A stretch of DNA of 64,000 nt, taken from assembly GCA_028284935.1 (NCBI GenBank), contig JANQQQ010000008.1:310001-374000 (forward strand), read 5' to 3'. A program made the position numbers and the translations under genes. Positions 29,601 to 36,339 of the stretch are shown one piece after another. Within the stretch, counting starts at the first letter, position 1. Each line of letters starts with the position of its first letter. The notes below the pieces were generated by a model that worked only from the letters and a program-made list of their open reading frames with translations, was not told the DNA's origin and did not search any database. Origin of the DNA: Croceivirga sp. GTDB taxonomy: Bacteria > Bacteroidota > Bacteroidia > Flavobacteriales > Flavobacteriaceae.

Positions 29601-30831
29601 TACCTTGGGTTTTGTCTTTGGAAGTCAGCGAAACGTTCGTTTTGAAGCAGCAAGACGGGGTTGGTTGACCAATTTTCCAGAATTCAATTCCCAATACCTA
29701 CAGAACAGTTCCAAGAACCTTAATATTACGGCTACTGCACAACCCACACAAGACTTGACCATTGATATTTTGGCGGATCGCCAAATATCAAACAGTATTC
29801 AAGAGAATTATGTACCTGACCTATGGGCACAGGGGCAAACCGGTTTGGTCAACAACATTGGTAACTTCAGTATCTCTACCATGATGTTGGGAACGGCTTT
29901 CAGAAAAAGTGACGAGTTCGATTCTCAAACCTTTGAAGAGTTTAAGGCCAATCGCCTTACAATTGCCAATAGAATCGTATCTGACAGAGGTGTCAATGTT
30001 CAAGACCGGGATGATGAGGGCTTTCCCGTTGGATATGGAAAAACAAGTCAAGATGTGCTGCTTCCGGCATTCTTTGCGGCCTATACAGGGCAGGATGTAA
30101 ATCGGGTGAATTTGGATGCCTTTCGCGACATTCCAATACCGAATTGGACGATTAAGTATACGGGATTTATGAAAAACCGATGGTTCAAAAAGAAATTCAA
30201 ACGTTTCTCCATTCAGCACGGCTATCGATCGGCATACAGTATCAACTCCTTTCAAACCAATTTGGAACGGGAACAGTTGCTTAATGATGGTTTGCCTGCG
30301 GTCAATGCGGAAACAGGTAACGTATTGCCAACGGATATCATCAATAACGTGGTACTCACTGATGAGTTCAATCCCTTAATGCGTTTGGATTTTGAAATGA
30401 AAAGCTCGTTGAGTGTTTTGGCTGAGGTAAGAACCGATCGCACCCTTTCTTTAAGTTTTGACAATAGCCTTCTTACCGAAATCAATGGACAGGAATACAC
30501 ATTGGGGTTGGGCTATCGATTTAAGGATGTAAAATTTGTGACCAATATCGGAGGGGAACGTACGCGATTGAAGGGGGATTTGAATATTCGGGCAGATTTA
30601 TCACTGAGGGACAATATCACCATTATAAGAAATTTGGATATTGAAAACAATCAAATCACCGCAGGACAGGAACTTTGGTCGATAAAGCTAAATGCGGATT
30701 ATGCTTTGAGCAAGAGCTTAAATGCCATATTCTTTTACGACCATTCCTTCTCGCAGTTCAAAGTTTCTACGGCCTTCCCTCAAACCACAATAAATGCTGG
30801 ATTTACCTTGAGGTATAATTTTGGAAACTAA
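23665..30831 (+). CDS. sprA: SprA, giant outer membrane translocon of the type IX secretion system
   Basis: This 2388-residue protein begins with TTG 23665, has a signal peptide (about 12-33) and then a very long beta-strand-rich sequence typical of SprA (Sov in Porphyromonas). It is the large beta-barrel pore through which T9SS substrates, including gliding adhesins, cross the outer membrane. Family-typical segments include RNMYAKTKAASLQDAEKNRF, YLDDFEGAQALIDIRSS and the C-terminal strand NAGFTLRYNFGN ending in an aromatic-rich barrel closure. No ATG is available near the N-terminus. Its likely clients include the type B CTD protein at 59537. It follows ruvA by five bases. Confidence 0.96.
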   Translation: MKRGALPQLKPSWFKPLFFLTLLLVLSAPLSGQETNAQTQDSTKTGVALGSILLDNPNSIVSKYEYDSKIDRYVYTESVGNFNVNYPLFLTPEQYYDLVQKESMKAYFKEKIDAYSGKKEGSEEARKNLLPNFYINSGFFESVFGGNTIEVIPQGSVAMDLGIIWQKNDNPALSPRNRTNLAFDFDQRISLSMLAKVGERLEATVNYDTEATFDFQNLVKLDYTPTEDDILRKIEIGNVNMPLNSSLITGAQSLFGIKTQLQFGKTTVTAVFSEQRSQNNTVVAQGGGTLNEFALTALDYDEDKHFFLAQYFRDNYDRALENYPFINSQVQITRLEVWVTNRNQQTLNVRNVVAIQDLGEGELGPNGNEKTRIGIQGTPPPTFFNEVGIGILPQNSNNDFDPALIGNGGALTEQIRDIATVEQGFNLAATGGYNPNQGFDYAFLENARKLEVGRDYQFNTQLGYISLNQRLSNDEVLGVAFQYTFNGEVFQVGEFANGGVDATTVSGGATPIIENNTLVLKLLKSNITNVDDPIWDLMMKNIYSTGAFQLSQEDFRMNILYSDPTPRNYITPVDVNVGWPANLEDRILINVFSLDRLNIYNDVQSGGDGFFDYLPGITIDPQTGRIIFTRVEPFGEYLFNLLGGGTYDVENDQGYNVNQQRYVFRNMYAKTKAASLQDAEKNRFQIKGRYKSQGSNGIPIGAFNVPRGSVRVTAGGRQLQEGIDYTVNYQAGTVQLLDPSLEASNTPINISVENNAVFGQQTRRFTGVNVEHQFNENFVLGATLLNLNERPLTQKANFGIEPVNNTIFGLNGNFSTEIPFLTRLANKLPNIDTDVPSNLSFRGEFAFLSPNSPKNADFQGETTTYLDDFEGAQALIDIRSSLGWFLSSPPEEFANGLTGLDVGFERAKMAWYTIDPIFYTNQRPDGVTDQDISLNSTRRVFIDEVFPTIDIAQGQTTVQGTLDIAYYPNQKGPYNASPSFEGSPQDNWAGIMRSLSSTNFEQSNVEFVQFWVLDPYIDGETTGANIGELVLNLGNISEDILKDGRKQYENGLPASTNNEVPRPTIWGQVPSTQALVYAFDADEGNRTQQDIGYDGFNDAQEAAIYNGPANDPALDNYTYYLNREGGILERYLDFNNPEGNSPVAVTNTDRGSTTLPDVEDVDRDLTMNTINSYYEYRIPIRPNATIDDRYVTDIREGQTPTLPNGGQLNRRWIQYKIPLTDFTDAIGGITDFRSISFMRMYLTGFSDDVVLRFATLDLVRGDWRSYTNTLQPGVDDIPEDDGTITDVNTVNIEENSGRTPIPYVLPPGVIREQLNNNNTIIRQNEQSLSFLVENLEPQDSRGVFKNVNIDVRQYESIKMFMHAEKIFNTDYSDDDTPLVGFLRIGTDFSENFYQIERSLQFTPFGSMAEDVIWPDVNEIDIDLIDLNRVKSLRIAQRDDGVPLNELRYYEVINGEVVEVDEFAPRTLGVNRIGIKGNPSFGSIRAMMVGVKNADITPARGEVWFNELRLAGLDNNGGWAAIAALDANMADFANVSATASTSTSGFGTLDQLPNERAREDAISYDVVTNVNVGQLFPKQWGLQIPFNFGISETLITPEFDPVFDDLKLDDLIDAQTTEEGREAVREQAEDYTKRRSINLIGVRKNRGEEADANFYDIENFTFNYSYNKTNHRDFEIEDLQDENVNTGFVYNHNFKPAPVAPFVKSDSLLTGKYWQWLKELNFNVLPTSISLNANYNRSFNQQRFRGVFGDGDFLELPTLQQRNYLFNWQYALNYSLTKSLRLNLTASNNNIVRNYFTSDIDLEGRPVIDNTLDLWDGFFDVGEPNRHSQQMQLNYELPFDKFPFLSFINAQYTYTSNFDWQRGGDALIEVAGESINTVQNANTHTLTANMTMQGFYDFIGLKKRSSKATSGIAAPRSRGSNANNEEGNEKKPKGKTSKTWNTLVDILTMVKRVNVNYSENNGKVLPGYTQSIGFIGTSRPTLGFVFGSQRNVRFEAARRGWLTNFPEFNSQYLQNSSKNLNITATAQPTQDLTIDILADRQISNSIQENYVPDLWAQGQTGLVNNIGNFSISTMMLGTAFRKSDEFDSQTFEEFKANRLTIANRIVSDRGVNVQDRDDEGFPVGYGKTSQDVLLPAFFAAYTGQDVNRVNLDAFRDIPIPNWTIKYTGFMKNRWFKKKFKRFSIQHGYRSAYSINSFQTNLEREQLLNDGLPAVNAETGNVLPTDIINNVVLTDEFNPLMRLDFEMKSSLSVLAEVRTDRTLSLSFDNSLLTEINGQEYTLGLGYRFKDVKFVTNIGGERTRLKGDLNIRADLSLRDNITIIRNLDIENNQITAGQELWSIKLNADYALSKSLNAIFFYDHSFSQFKVSTAFPQTTINAGFTLRYNFGN

Positions 30832-30875
30832 CTACGGCATGTTTTGCACCTTTATTTAGAAAACCAAAAAATCCC

Positions 30876-30905
30876 TTTGTTCACTATTAAATTCCGTTAA
30901 CTTTG
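30876..30905 (+). promoter_or_regulatory. Predicted promoter of gcvH
   Basis: TTTG at 30876-30879 and TAACTTTG at 30898-30905 match the Bacteroidota consensus with an 18-base spacer, 22 bases ahead of the chosen gcvH start. Confidence 0.65.
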
Positions 30906-30927
30906 TTTGCATTGAAAACAAATGATA

Positions 30928-31308
30928 ATGAACATTCCATCAGATTTAAAATACACTAAAGACCATGAGTGGGTCAAAGTGGAAGGCGATACCGCTACGA
31001 TTGGTATTACGGATTTTGCCCAGAGTGAGTTGGGCGATATTGTTTATGTTGAAGTGGAAACGTTGGATGAAACTTTGGATAAGGAAGAAGTCTTTGGCAC
31101 TGTTGAGGCAGTGAAGACCGTTTCTGATTTATTTTTACCACTAAGTGGAGAAATCATCGCTTTCAATGAAGCTTTGGAAGATGAACCGGAAAAGGTAAAT
31201 TCAGATCCTTACGGAGATGGCTGGATGATTAAAATAAAAATTTCAAATCAAGAAGAAGTTGAGGAGTTGCTAAGCGATAGCGACTATAAAGCTCTAATTG
31301 GTGGGTAA
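30928..31308 (+). CDS. gcvH: Glycine cleavage system H protein
   Basis: This 126-residue lipoyl carrier shuttles the aminomethyl group between the P, T and L proteins of the glycine cleavage system. The lipoylation site is the Lys in [13 protein letters not shown], and the opening [16 protein letters not shown] is the family signature. ATG 30928 gives the usual length; an ATG six bases upstream is possible. The other glycine cleavage genes are not in the window. Its 3' end overlaps the VanZ-like gene by up to 11 bases. Confidence 0.97.
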   Translation: MNIPSDLKYTKDHEWVKVEGDTATIGITDFAQSELGDIVYVEVETLDETLDKEEVFGTVEAVKTVSDLFLPLSGEIIAFNEALEDEPEKVNSDPYGDGWMIKIKISNQEEVEELLSDSDYKALIGG

Positions 31309-31690
31309 ATGTAAATTCACGATTTTGTTCATAGGTTGGATGGTGTTCATTACATCGCTCAGCCTTTTTTCTTTTTCCAGTGAGAAAGAAGATGACTTAT
31401 GGTTTCCACATTTGGACAAAATGGTCCACTTTACTTTTCATTTGATGATTTTGATCCTGGGTGCACTTTCCTTAAAGGAGATGGCCCCAAAGCTATGGAA
31501 CGGAAGAAACGGAATTGCAATTTTGTTGCTGTTTTCGGTCAGCTATGGATTGCTAATAGAATTTCTTCAATGGGTCATGCCCTTTGACCGTTCTGCAGAA
31601 TTTTGGGATGTATTGGCCAATTTAACAGGGGCCTTTATGGGCGGTTTGCTCATTCAAAAGAACCGTTCACTCATTGAACGGTTAAAATGA
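31298..31690 (+). CDS. VanZ-like family membrane protein
   Basis: This is a protein of up to 130 residues with four hydrophobic segments. The conserved motif [11 protein letters not shown] sits between helices 1 and 2, and [20 protein letters not shown] near the third helix is typical of VanZ-like proteins. Function in this family is poorly known; VanZ itself gives low-level teicoplanin resistance, and many homologues are simply conserved membrane proteins. The start is uncertain between TTG 31298 and GTG 31301, both overlapping the end of gcvH. I recall gcvH-vanZ pairing as common in Flavobacteriia. Confidence 0.8.
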   Translation: MVGKCKFTILFIGWMVFITSLSLFSFSSEKEDDLWFPHLDKMVHFTFHLMILILGALSLKEMAPKLWNGRNGIAILLLFSVSYGLLIEFLQWVMPFDRSAEFWDVLANLTGAFMGGLLIQKNRSLIERLK

Positions 31691-31752
31691 GGGTTGAAAT
31701 TGTTATCATTTTAAATATTTGGTTAAATTAGCGAAGATTAAAAAACAAGGAT

Positions 31753-32457
31753 ATGGAACCAAAAAAGAACCCAAAAGCAGATGTAGGTAGAAATAGTGGC
31801 CTTTATTTCGTTATTGGTCTTGCCTTGGTGATGTTGTTGGTCTGGAGAGGATTGGAGTGGAAAAAGTATGATAAAACCAATGATTATGACATCGCTTTGA
31901 ACGTTGAAGATCAATTGGATGAAGAAGTGCCAATGACGGAGCAAATAAAGACGCCACCACCACCACCACCACCAGCAGCTCCTGAAGTAATAGAGGTTGT
32001 TGAGGATGAAGAAGAGGTTGAGGAAACCGTCATCGAATCTACTGAAACAAGCCAGGAAGAAGAGGTAATGGAAGTAGAGGAAGTGGAAGTGGAAGAGGTG
32101 GAAGAAGACATCTCAGTTCCATTTGCGGTAATCGAGGATGTTCCTGTTTTCCCCGGATGCGAAGGGGCTAGCAATAAAAAGGCTTGTTTCCAGGAAATGA
32201 TGCAGAAGCACATTCGTAAAAATTTCCGCTATCCGGAAATTGCCCAAGAGATGGGTATTCAAGGAAGGGTGGCCGTAATGTTTACTATCCAGAAAGACGG
32301 AAGTATTGGTAATATTAGAATGCGCGGACCAGATAAGAATTTGGAAGCTGAGGCTATGAGAATTATTCAGAAATTACCAAAAATGACTCCCGGTAAGCAA
32401 CGGGGAAGAGCAGTCAAAGTTCCATTTAGTATTCCGATTAACTTTAAGTTGCAGTAA
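31753..32457 (+). CDS. TonB family energy transducer
   Basis: This 234-residue protein has one transmembrane helix (about residues 18-34), a linker and a C-terminal TonB domain (about 135-234, with NFRYPEIAQEMGIQGRVAVM and VPFSIPINFKLQ). The linker starts with a polyproline run and continues as a Glu/Val-rich acidic segment (about 70-125) rather than the Pro-Lys repeats of enterobacterial TonB. It would couple the proton motive force, with ExbB/ExbD encoded elsewhere, to outer membrane receptors. A strong terminator follows. Confidence 0.9.
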   Translation: MEPKKNPKADVGRNSGLYFVIGLALVMLLVWRGLEWKKYDKTNDYDIALNVEDQLDEEVPMTEQIKTPPPPPPPAAPEVIEVVEDEEEVEETVIESTETSQEEEVMEVEEVEVEEVEEDISVPFAVIEDVPVFPGCEGASNKKACFQEMMQKHIRKNFRYPEIAQEMGIQGRVAVMFTIQKDGSIGNIRMRGPDKNLEAEAMRIIQKLPKMTPGKQRGRAVKVPFSIPINFKLQ

Positions 32458-32476
32458 TACACTTAACAATATCTTA

Positions 32477-32503
32477 AAAACCCGGTTTTAACCGGGTTTT
32501 TTT
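32477..32503 (+). terminator. Rho-independent terminator after the TonB gene
   Basis: AAAACCCGG and CCGGGTTTT form a self-complementary hairpin with a small T/A loop, followed by a T-run to 32503, 20 bases after the TonB gene stop. Confidence 0.88.
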
Positions 32504-32523
32504 ATGGTCTAAAGAGTCCAATA

Positions 32524-32554
32524 TTGCAGAAGAGCCCCTTCGGGCGTATCTTTG
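32524..32554 (+). promoter_or_regulatory. Predicted promoter of ctaB
   Basis: TTG at 32524-32526 and TATCTTTG at 32547-32554 fit TTG-N20-TAnnTTTG exactly. The ATG is at 32574, preceded by a purine-rich AAGGAAAAG that could act as a ribosome binding site. Confidence 0.75.
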
Positions 32555-32573
32555 CAGCCCGATAAGGAAAAGA

Positions 32574-33494
32574 ATGAAATCAGCTGTGGGAACTGCAACG
32601 ACTTCCTGGTCGCTTGTTATTTCAGATTTTAAGGAACTGACCAAGGTTCGCCTTGCCGTAAGCGTGGTCTTTTCCTCCATTGCAGGCTATTTTTTGGGGG
32701 CCCATCAATTGGATATGGTATCGGTTTTGCTCCTTGCTTTTGGAGGCTATTGCATGGTAGGTGCTTCAAATGCCTACAACCAGATTATTGAGAAGGATTT
32801 GGATGCCTTGATGAAACGTACCAGAAATAGGCCACTACCTGCTGGCAGAATTTCGGTGTCCGCGGCGCTTACCACCGCAATTGTTATGACCCTGTTGGGT
32901 ATTGTTTCGTTGTACATGCTCAATCCTAAAACCGCGCTGTTCGGGGCCTTGTCCATTTTTTTATACACCAGTGTGTATACTCCCTTAAAGACCATTACTC
33001 CACTTTCGGTCTTTGTAGGGGCCATCCCGGGGGCCATTCCGTTTATGTTGGGATGGGTGGCGGCCACCAATGAGTTTGGTATTGAACCGGGTACCTTGTT
33101 CATGATACAGTTTTTTTGGCAGTTTCCCCATTTTTGGGCCTTGGGTTGGATGTTGGATGAGGATTATAAAAGAGGGGGGTTTAAGATGCTGCCGACGGGA
33201 AAAAAGGATTCTGGTACGGCCCTTCAAATTATATTGTATACCATCTGGATGATTGTGATATCCGTTATGCCCGCCTTTGGGTTTACGGGACGTTTGTTGC
33301 TGTCCGTTCCTGCGGCAGTAATTGTATTGCTGATGGGCTTGGGAATGTTGTTTTTTGCTTTTAGACTCTATGAAAAGAGGGATAACACATCGGCCAGAAA
33401 GTTAATGTTGGCCAGTGTGTCTTATATCACCTTGATGCAAATTGTTTTTGTCGTCGATAAATTCAGTGAAACGCTATTTTGGTTTTTAAAATAG
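32574..33494 (+). CDS. ctaB: Protoheme IX farnesyltransferase (heme O synthase)
   Basis: This 306-residue polytopic UbiA-family prenyltransferase attaches a farnesyl group to heme b to make heme O, the precursor of heme A used by the oxidase at 9294. The prenyl diphosphate/Mg-binding motif NAYNQIIEKDLDALMKRTRN (about 64-83) and the second Asp-rich loop DEDYKRGGFKMLP (about 198-210) are present. It heads the block with subunits III and IV. Heme A synthase (ctaA) is not in the window. Confidence 0.95.
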   Translation: MKSAVGTATTSWSLVISDFKELTKVRLAVSVVFSSIAGYFLGAHQLDMVSVLLLAFGGYCMVGASNAYNQIIEKDLDALMKRTRNRPLPAGRISVSAALTTAIVMTLLGIVSLYMLNPKTALFGALSIFLYTSVYTPLKTITPLSVFVGAIPGAIPFMLGWVAATNEFGIEPGTLFMIQFFWQFPHFWALGWMLDEDYKRGGFKMLPTGKKDSGTALQIILYTIWMIVISVMPAFGFTGRLLLSVPAAVIVLLMGLGMLFFAFRLYEKRDNTSARKLMLASVSYITLMQIVFVVDKFSETLFWFLK

Positions 33495-33523
33495 CTAAGG
33501 CGATTTTTCGCTTTTGTTGAACT

Positions 33524-33545
33524 GATTCCGTTGAAAAACGGAATC
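33524..33545 (+). promoter_or_regulatory. Perfect 9-bp stem-loop with GAAA tetraloop between ctaB and the subunit III gene
   Basis: GATTCCGTT (33524-33532) pairs fully with AACGGAATC (33537-33545) across a GAAA loop. No T-run follows directly, so it is not a standard terminator. It ends 17 bases before the next ATG and could affect mRNA processing, stability or translation. Confidence 0.55.
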
Positions 33546-33562
33546 CAAACTTTTAATATTAT

Positions 33563-34150
33563 ATGGGTGTTGATTTAACGCAAGGTACTCCACAAGAAAA
33601 AAAGAACCGGGCAAAAAAGATGATGCTTTGGTTTGGTATAGTTAGCCTTATCATGGCTTTTGCCGGCTGGACAAGCGCTTACATTGTAAGCAGCAAGCGC
33701 AAGGATTGGTTGGATACCATAGAACTGCCCCAAGCATTTTTTATCAGTACGGTAATCATTGTTTTAAGCAGTCTTACCTATATTTTGGCAAAAGCTGCGG
33801 TAAAAAAAGATGACCAAAAAAAGACGACCTTATGGTTATTGGTTACACTGGGACTGGGTATTGTTTTTATCGTGCTTCAGTTTTATGGGTTCTCCCAAAT
33901 GTTGGAGACTGGTTACTATTTTACCGGCCCTACCAGCAACATTAAGATGTCCTACATCTTTCTCATTGCCTTTGTCCATATCCTTCATGTAGTGGCCGGA
34001 TTGCTATCGCTCCTGGTGGTGCTTTTTAATCAAGTCCGCGGAAAATATAAGGCTGATAATTTATTGGGACTGGAATTGGGGGCCACCTTCTGGCATTTCT
34101 TGGATATCTTATGGGTATACCTCATTTTGTTTATGTTCTTTGTGAAATAA
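33563..34150 (+). CDS. Heme-copper oxidase subunit III (short form)
   Basis: This 195-residue protein has about five hydrophobic helices and subunit III motifs (SYIFLIAFVHILHVVAGLLS; GATFWHFLDILWVYLILFMF), giving a compact five-helix CtaE/CoxC-like subunit. Subunit III stabilises the catalytic core of cytochrome c oxidase. It follows ctaB after 68 bases and is followed by a second, longer subunit III gene. Two adjacent subunit III genes appear to be usual in this phylum, but whether both enter one complex is not known from sequence. Confidence 0.88.
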   Translation: MGVDLTQGTPQEKKNRAKKMMLWFGIVSLIMAFAGWTSAYIVSSKRKDWLDTIELPQAFFISTVIIVLSSLTYILAKAAVKKDDQKKTTLWLLVTLGLGIVFIVLQFYGFSQMLETGYYFTGPTSNIKMSYIFLIAFVHILHVVAGLLSLLVVLFNQVRGKYKADNLLGLELGATFWHFLDILWVYLILFMFFVK

Positions 34151-34205
34151 ATGAAGTAATTTGAAGTTTTCTTTCAACGTCACTTTATTTAAATCAGAAA
34201 ACGGT

Positions 34206-34213
34206 TATTTTTG
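34206..34213 (+). promoter_or_regulatory. Possible -7 promoter element for the second subunit III gene
   Basis: TATTTTTG matches TAnnTTTG, but the -33 region offers only TTTA rather than TTG. It is 28 bases before the ATG. Confidence 0.4.
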
Positions 34214-34241
34214 CTAAAATTTTACTAAAACGGACAGTTTC

Positions 34242-35216
34242 ATGGATACTACGGTAACTAGCGAATCAGGAGAAAATGTATGGGGAGGTGGTAACAGACC
34301 CCTTGGAGCGAGCTATGGAAAATTGATGATGTGGTTTTTCATTGTTTCAGATGCCTTAACTTTCTCCGGCTTCTTGGCGGCCTATGGTTTTTCCAGATTT
34401 AAATTCATTGAAACATGGCCTATTGCAGACGAGGTTTTTACCCACGTTCCCTTTTTCCATGGGAACTTCCCCATGATTTATGTGGCCTTTATGACCTTCA
34501 TCCTTATTATGTCGTCCGTTACCATGGTATTGGCGGTTGACGCCGGCCACAATATGAAACAAAATAAGGTCATTCTTTATTTGTTTTTGACCATAATTGG
34601 AGGTGCCATTTTCGTAGGTTCCCAAGCATGGGAATGGGCCACTTTTATCAAAGGGGATTTTGGAGCCTTGGAAACAAAAGGTGGGCGTGTGCTTCAATTT
34701 GTCAATGCAGAGACGGGTGAACGTGCGGCCATAGCGGACTTCTCAAAAACCCTTCCGGAAGATCGGGTAAAACATATGAGCAGTGAGGGGGTATGGTATC
34801 AAGAAGAAGGGTACAAAACCTCCTTTTCCTTGAATGAGGTTGTGGAAGGATTTAAGGCCAATCCGGGAATACTGATTCGTACCGAAAAAATAAATGAGCA
34901 GGGGGAGAAGACGGTCCTCGATAGAAAGGAATCCTTAAATAGATTAAAGGATGCCGTAAGGGTTGTTGAAGGGGCAAATTTGGTTAGAAACGAATATGGG
35001 AGTAGATTGTTTGCCGACTTCTTTTTCTTCATCACCGGTTTTCACGGCTTCCACGTATTTTCAGGAGTAGTATTTAACATTATCATCTTCTTCAATGTTA
35101 TCCTTGGAACTTACGAGAGGCGTGGTCACTATGAAATGGTGGAAAAAGTTGGTCTGTACTGGCACTTCGTGGATTTGGTCTGGGTATTTGTATTCACCTT
35201 CTTTTACCTCGTTTAA
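34242..35216 (+). CDS. ctaE: Cytochrome c oxidase subunit III (long form with soluble insertion)
   Basis: This 324-residue subunit III has typical helices at both ends (PLGASYGKLMMWFFIVSDAL; ITGFHGFHVFSGVVF; GLYWHFVDLVWVFVF). A hydrophilic insertion of about 100 residues (roughly 145-250) splits the helices. It begins after SQAWEWATFIKGDFGALE and runs to SLNRLKDAVRVVEGANLV. The insertion has no cysteines or known motif and would lie outside the membrane. I recall such insertions in other Bacteroidota. It is followed by subunit IV after 32 bases. Confidence 0.9.
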   Translation: MDTTVTSESGENVWGGGNRPLGASYGKLMMWFFIVSDALTFSGFLAAYGFSRFKFIETWPIADEVFTHVPFFHGNFPMIYVAFMTFILIMSSVTMVLAVDAGHNMKQNKVILYLFLTIIGGAIFVGSQAWEWATFIKGDFGALETKGGRVLQFVNAETGERAAIADFSKTLPEDRVKHMSSEGVWYQEEGYKTSFSLNEVVEGFKANPGILIRTEKINEQGEKTVLDRKESLNRLKDAVRVVEGANLVRNEYGSRLFADFFFFITGFHGFHVFSGVVFNIIIFFNVILGTYERRGHYEMVEKVGLYWHFVDLVWVFVFTFFYLV

Positions 35217-35248
35217 AACCTCATGTCTAATATCTAACGTCTTTAAAA

Positions 35249-35632
35249 ATGGCACACGAACATAAACTGGAAATTTTTAGGGGACTATTAAAGTTCAAGT
35301 CCAACACCCAAAAAATATGGGGCGTTTTAATATTCTTATCCATCGTTACTGCGATTGAGGTGGTTTTAGGTATTTATAAGCCTGCCTTTTTGGTGGAGAA
35401 CAGCTTTTTGGACATGAAACTACTGAATTGGATTTTCATCGTCTTGACATTGGTAAAAGCCTATTATATTACGTGGGATTTCATGCACATGCGCGATGAA
35501 AAGAGTTCATTGCGAAGGGCTGTGGTATGGACCCCAATTTTTTTGGTATCTTACTTAATTTTCATTCTTCTATTTGAGGCTACCTATGTCTTCGATGTAT
35601 TTAGGGACGGTTTTCTTGCCTGGGACTTCTAA
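35249..35632 (+). CDS. ctaF: Cytochrome c oxidase subunit IV family protein
   Basis: This 127-residue protein has three hydrophobic helices and a motif LVKAYYITWDFMHMRDEKSS between helices 2 and 3. That is the prokaryotic cytochrome C oxidase subunit IV (COX4_pro-like) pattern. It is an accessory subunit whose loss is usually tolerated. It closes the ctaB-coxIII-coxIII-ctaF group and is followed by a strong terminator after 22 bases. Confidence 0.88.
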   Translation: MAHEHKLEIFRGLLKFKSNTQKIWGVLIFLSIVTAIEVVLGIYKPAFLVENSFLDMKLLNWIFIVLTLVKAYYITWDFMHMRDEKSSLRRAVVWTPIFLVSYLIFILLFEATYVFDVFRDGFLAWDF

Positions 35633-35654
35633 AATAAGGGATTAACAATATTTT

Positions 35655-35681
35655 AAGGCGGTCAAAAAGACCGCCTTTTTT
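35655..35681 (+). terminator. Rho-independent terminator after oxidase subunit IV
   Basis: AAGGCGGTC (35655-35663) pairs perfectly with GACCGCCTT (35669-35677) around an AAAAA loop and is followed by T residues. Confidence 0.9.
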
Positions 35682-35688
35682 ATTTTTG
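35681..35688 (+). promoter_or_regulatory. Possible -7 promoter element for the SCO gene group
   Basis: TATTTTTG matches TAnnTTTG and directly abuts the preceding terminator, 18 bases before the GTG start. No clear TTG is visible at -33. Confidence 0.4.
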
Positions 35689-35706
35689 CAATCTTAAAGC
35701 AACGCT

Positions 35707-36339
35707 GTGAAAAAGACCTTCGTTCTTATCGCACTTTTTGTACTTCCTTTGGTGGCCTATCTCTTCTTTGCTTCCGGAGTCAACAATTTTGGACGCCTCC
35801 CCGTTCTTACGGAAAATGTAAAGGACGTGAGTTCCATGGATGCTTCCAAAACGTTAGGGGGAAAAATTACTATTTTGGGATTTTTGGGAAATGAAGTAGA
35901 GAATCAAAAGACCATCGCACTTAATCTCAACCAGAAAATTTACAAACCCTTTTTTGAGTTTAATGATTTTCAGTTTGTCATGTTGGTTCCGAGGGGTACC
36001 GAAGAAAAGGTGGAGGAGCTGAGGTATGAACTAAGCCAATTGGAAGACATTTCAAGATGGCATTTTGTTTTCGGTAATGAAGACCAAATTAAGGAAGTGT
36101 TTCAAAGCTTGGAGAGTAATCTTCAACTGGATGGTACTTTAGGAACGCCTCACGTTTTTATTATTGATAAGAATAGAAATTTAAGGGGGCGAACGGATGA
36201 TGAGGATGAGGGGACGAAATATGGGTTCAAAGCCACTTCTGTCGCGGAACTCAATAATAAGATGGAAGATGATGTCAAAATTATACTAGCGGAGTATCGA
36301 TTGGCCTTAAAAAAGAACAATGCCACAAGGAGCAAGTAA
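35707..36339 (+). CDS. Membrane-anchored SCO-like/thioredoxin-fold protein lacking cysteines
   Basis: This 210-residue protein starts with GTG, has one N-terminal membrane helix (about 5-23) and a soluble domain. The strand and loop pattern (KITILGFLGNEVENQKTIAL; DGTLGTPHVFIIDKNRNLRG) resembles thioredoxin-fold SCO proteins. There is not a single Cys in the protein, so it cannot bind copper or do disulfide exchange as SCO does. It overlaps the true SCO1 gene by 20 bases, so the two are translated together. It may be a degenerate partner or scaffold in CuA assembly; this is inference. Confidence 0.7.
   Translation: MKKTFVLIALFVLPLVAYLFFASGVNNFGRLPVLTENVKDVSSMDASKTLGGKITILGFLGNEVENQKTIALNLNQKIYKPFFEFNDFQFVMLVPRGTEEKVEELRYELSQLEDISRWHFVFGNEDQIKEVFQSLESNLQLDGTLGTPHVFIIDKNRNLRGRTDDEDEGTKYGFKATSVAELNNKMEDDVKIILAEYRLALKKNNATRSK

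Noticed and set aside
31950-31976. CCA repeat run
   Set aside because: It codes for the in-frame polyproline start of the TonB linker; it is not evidence of a separate repeat element.
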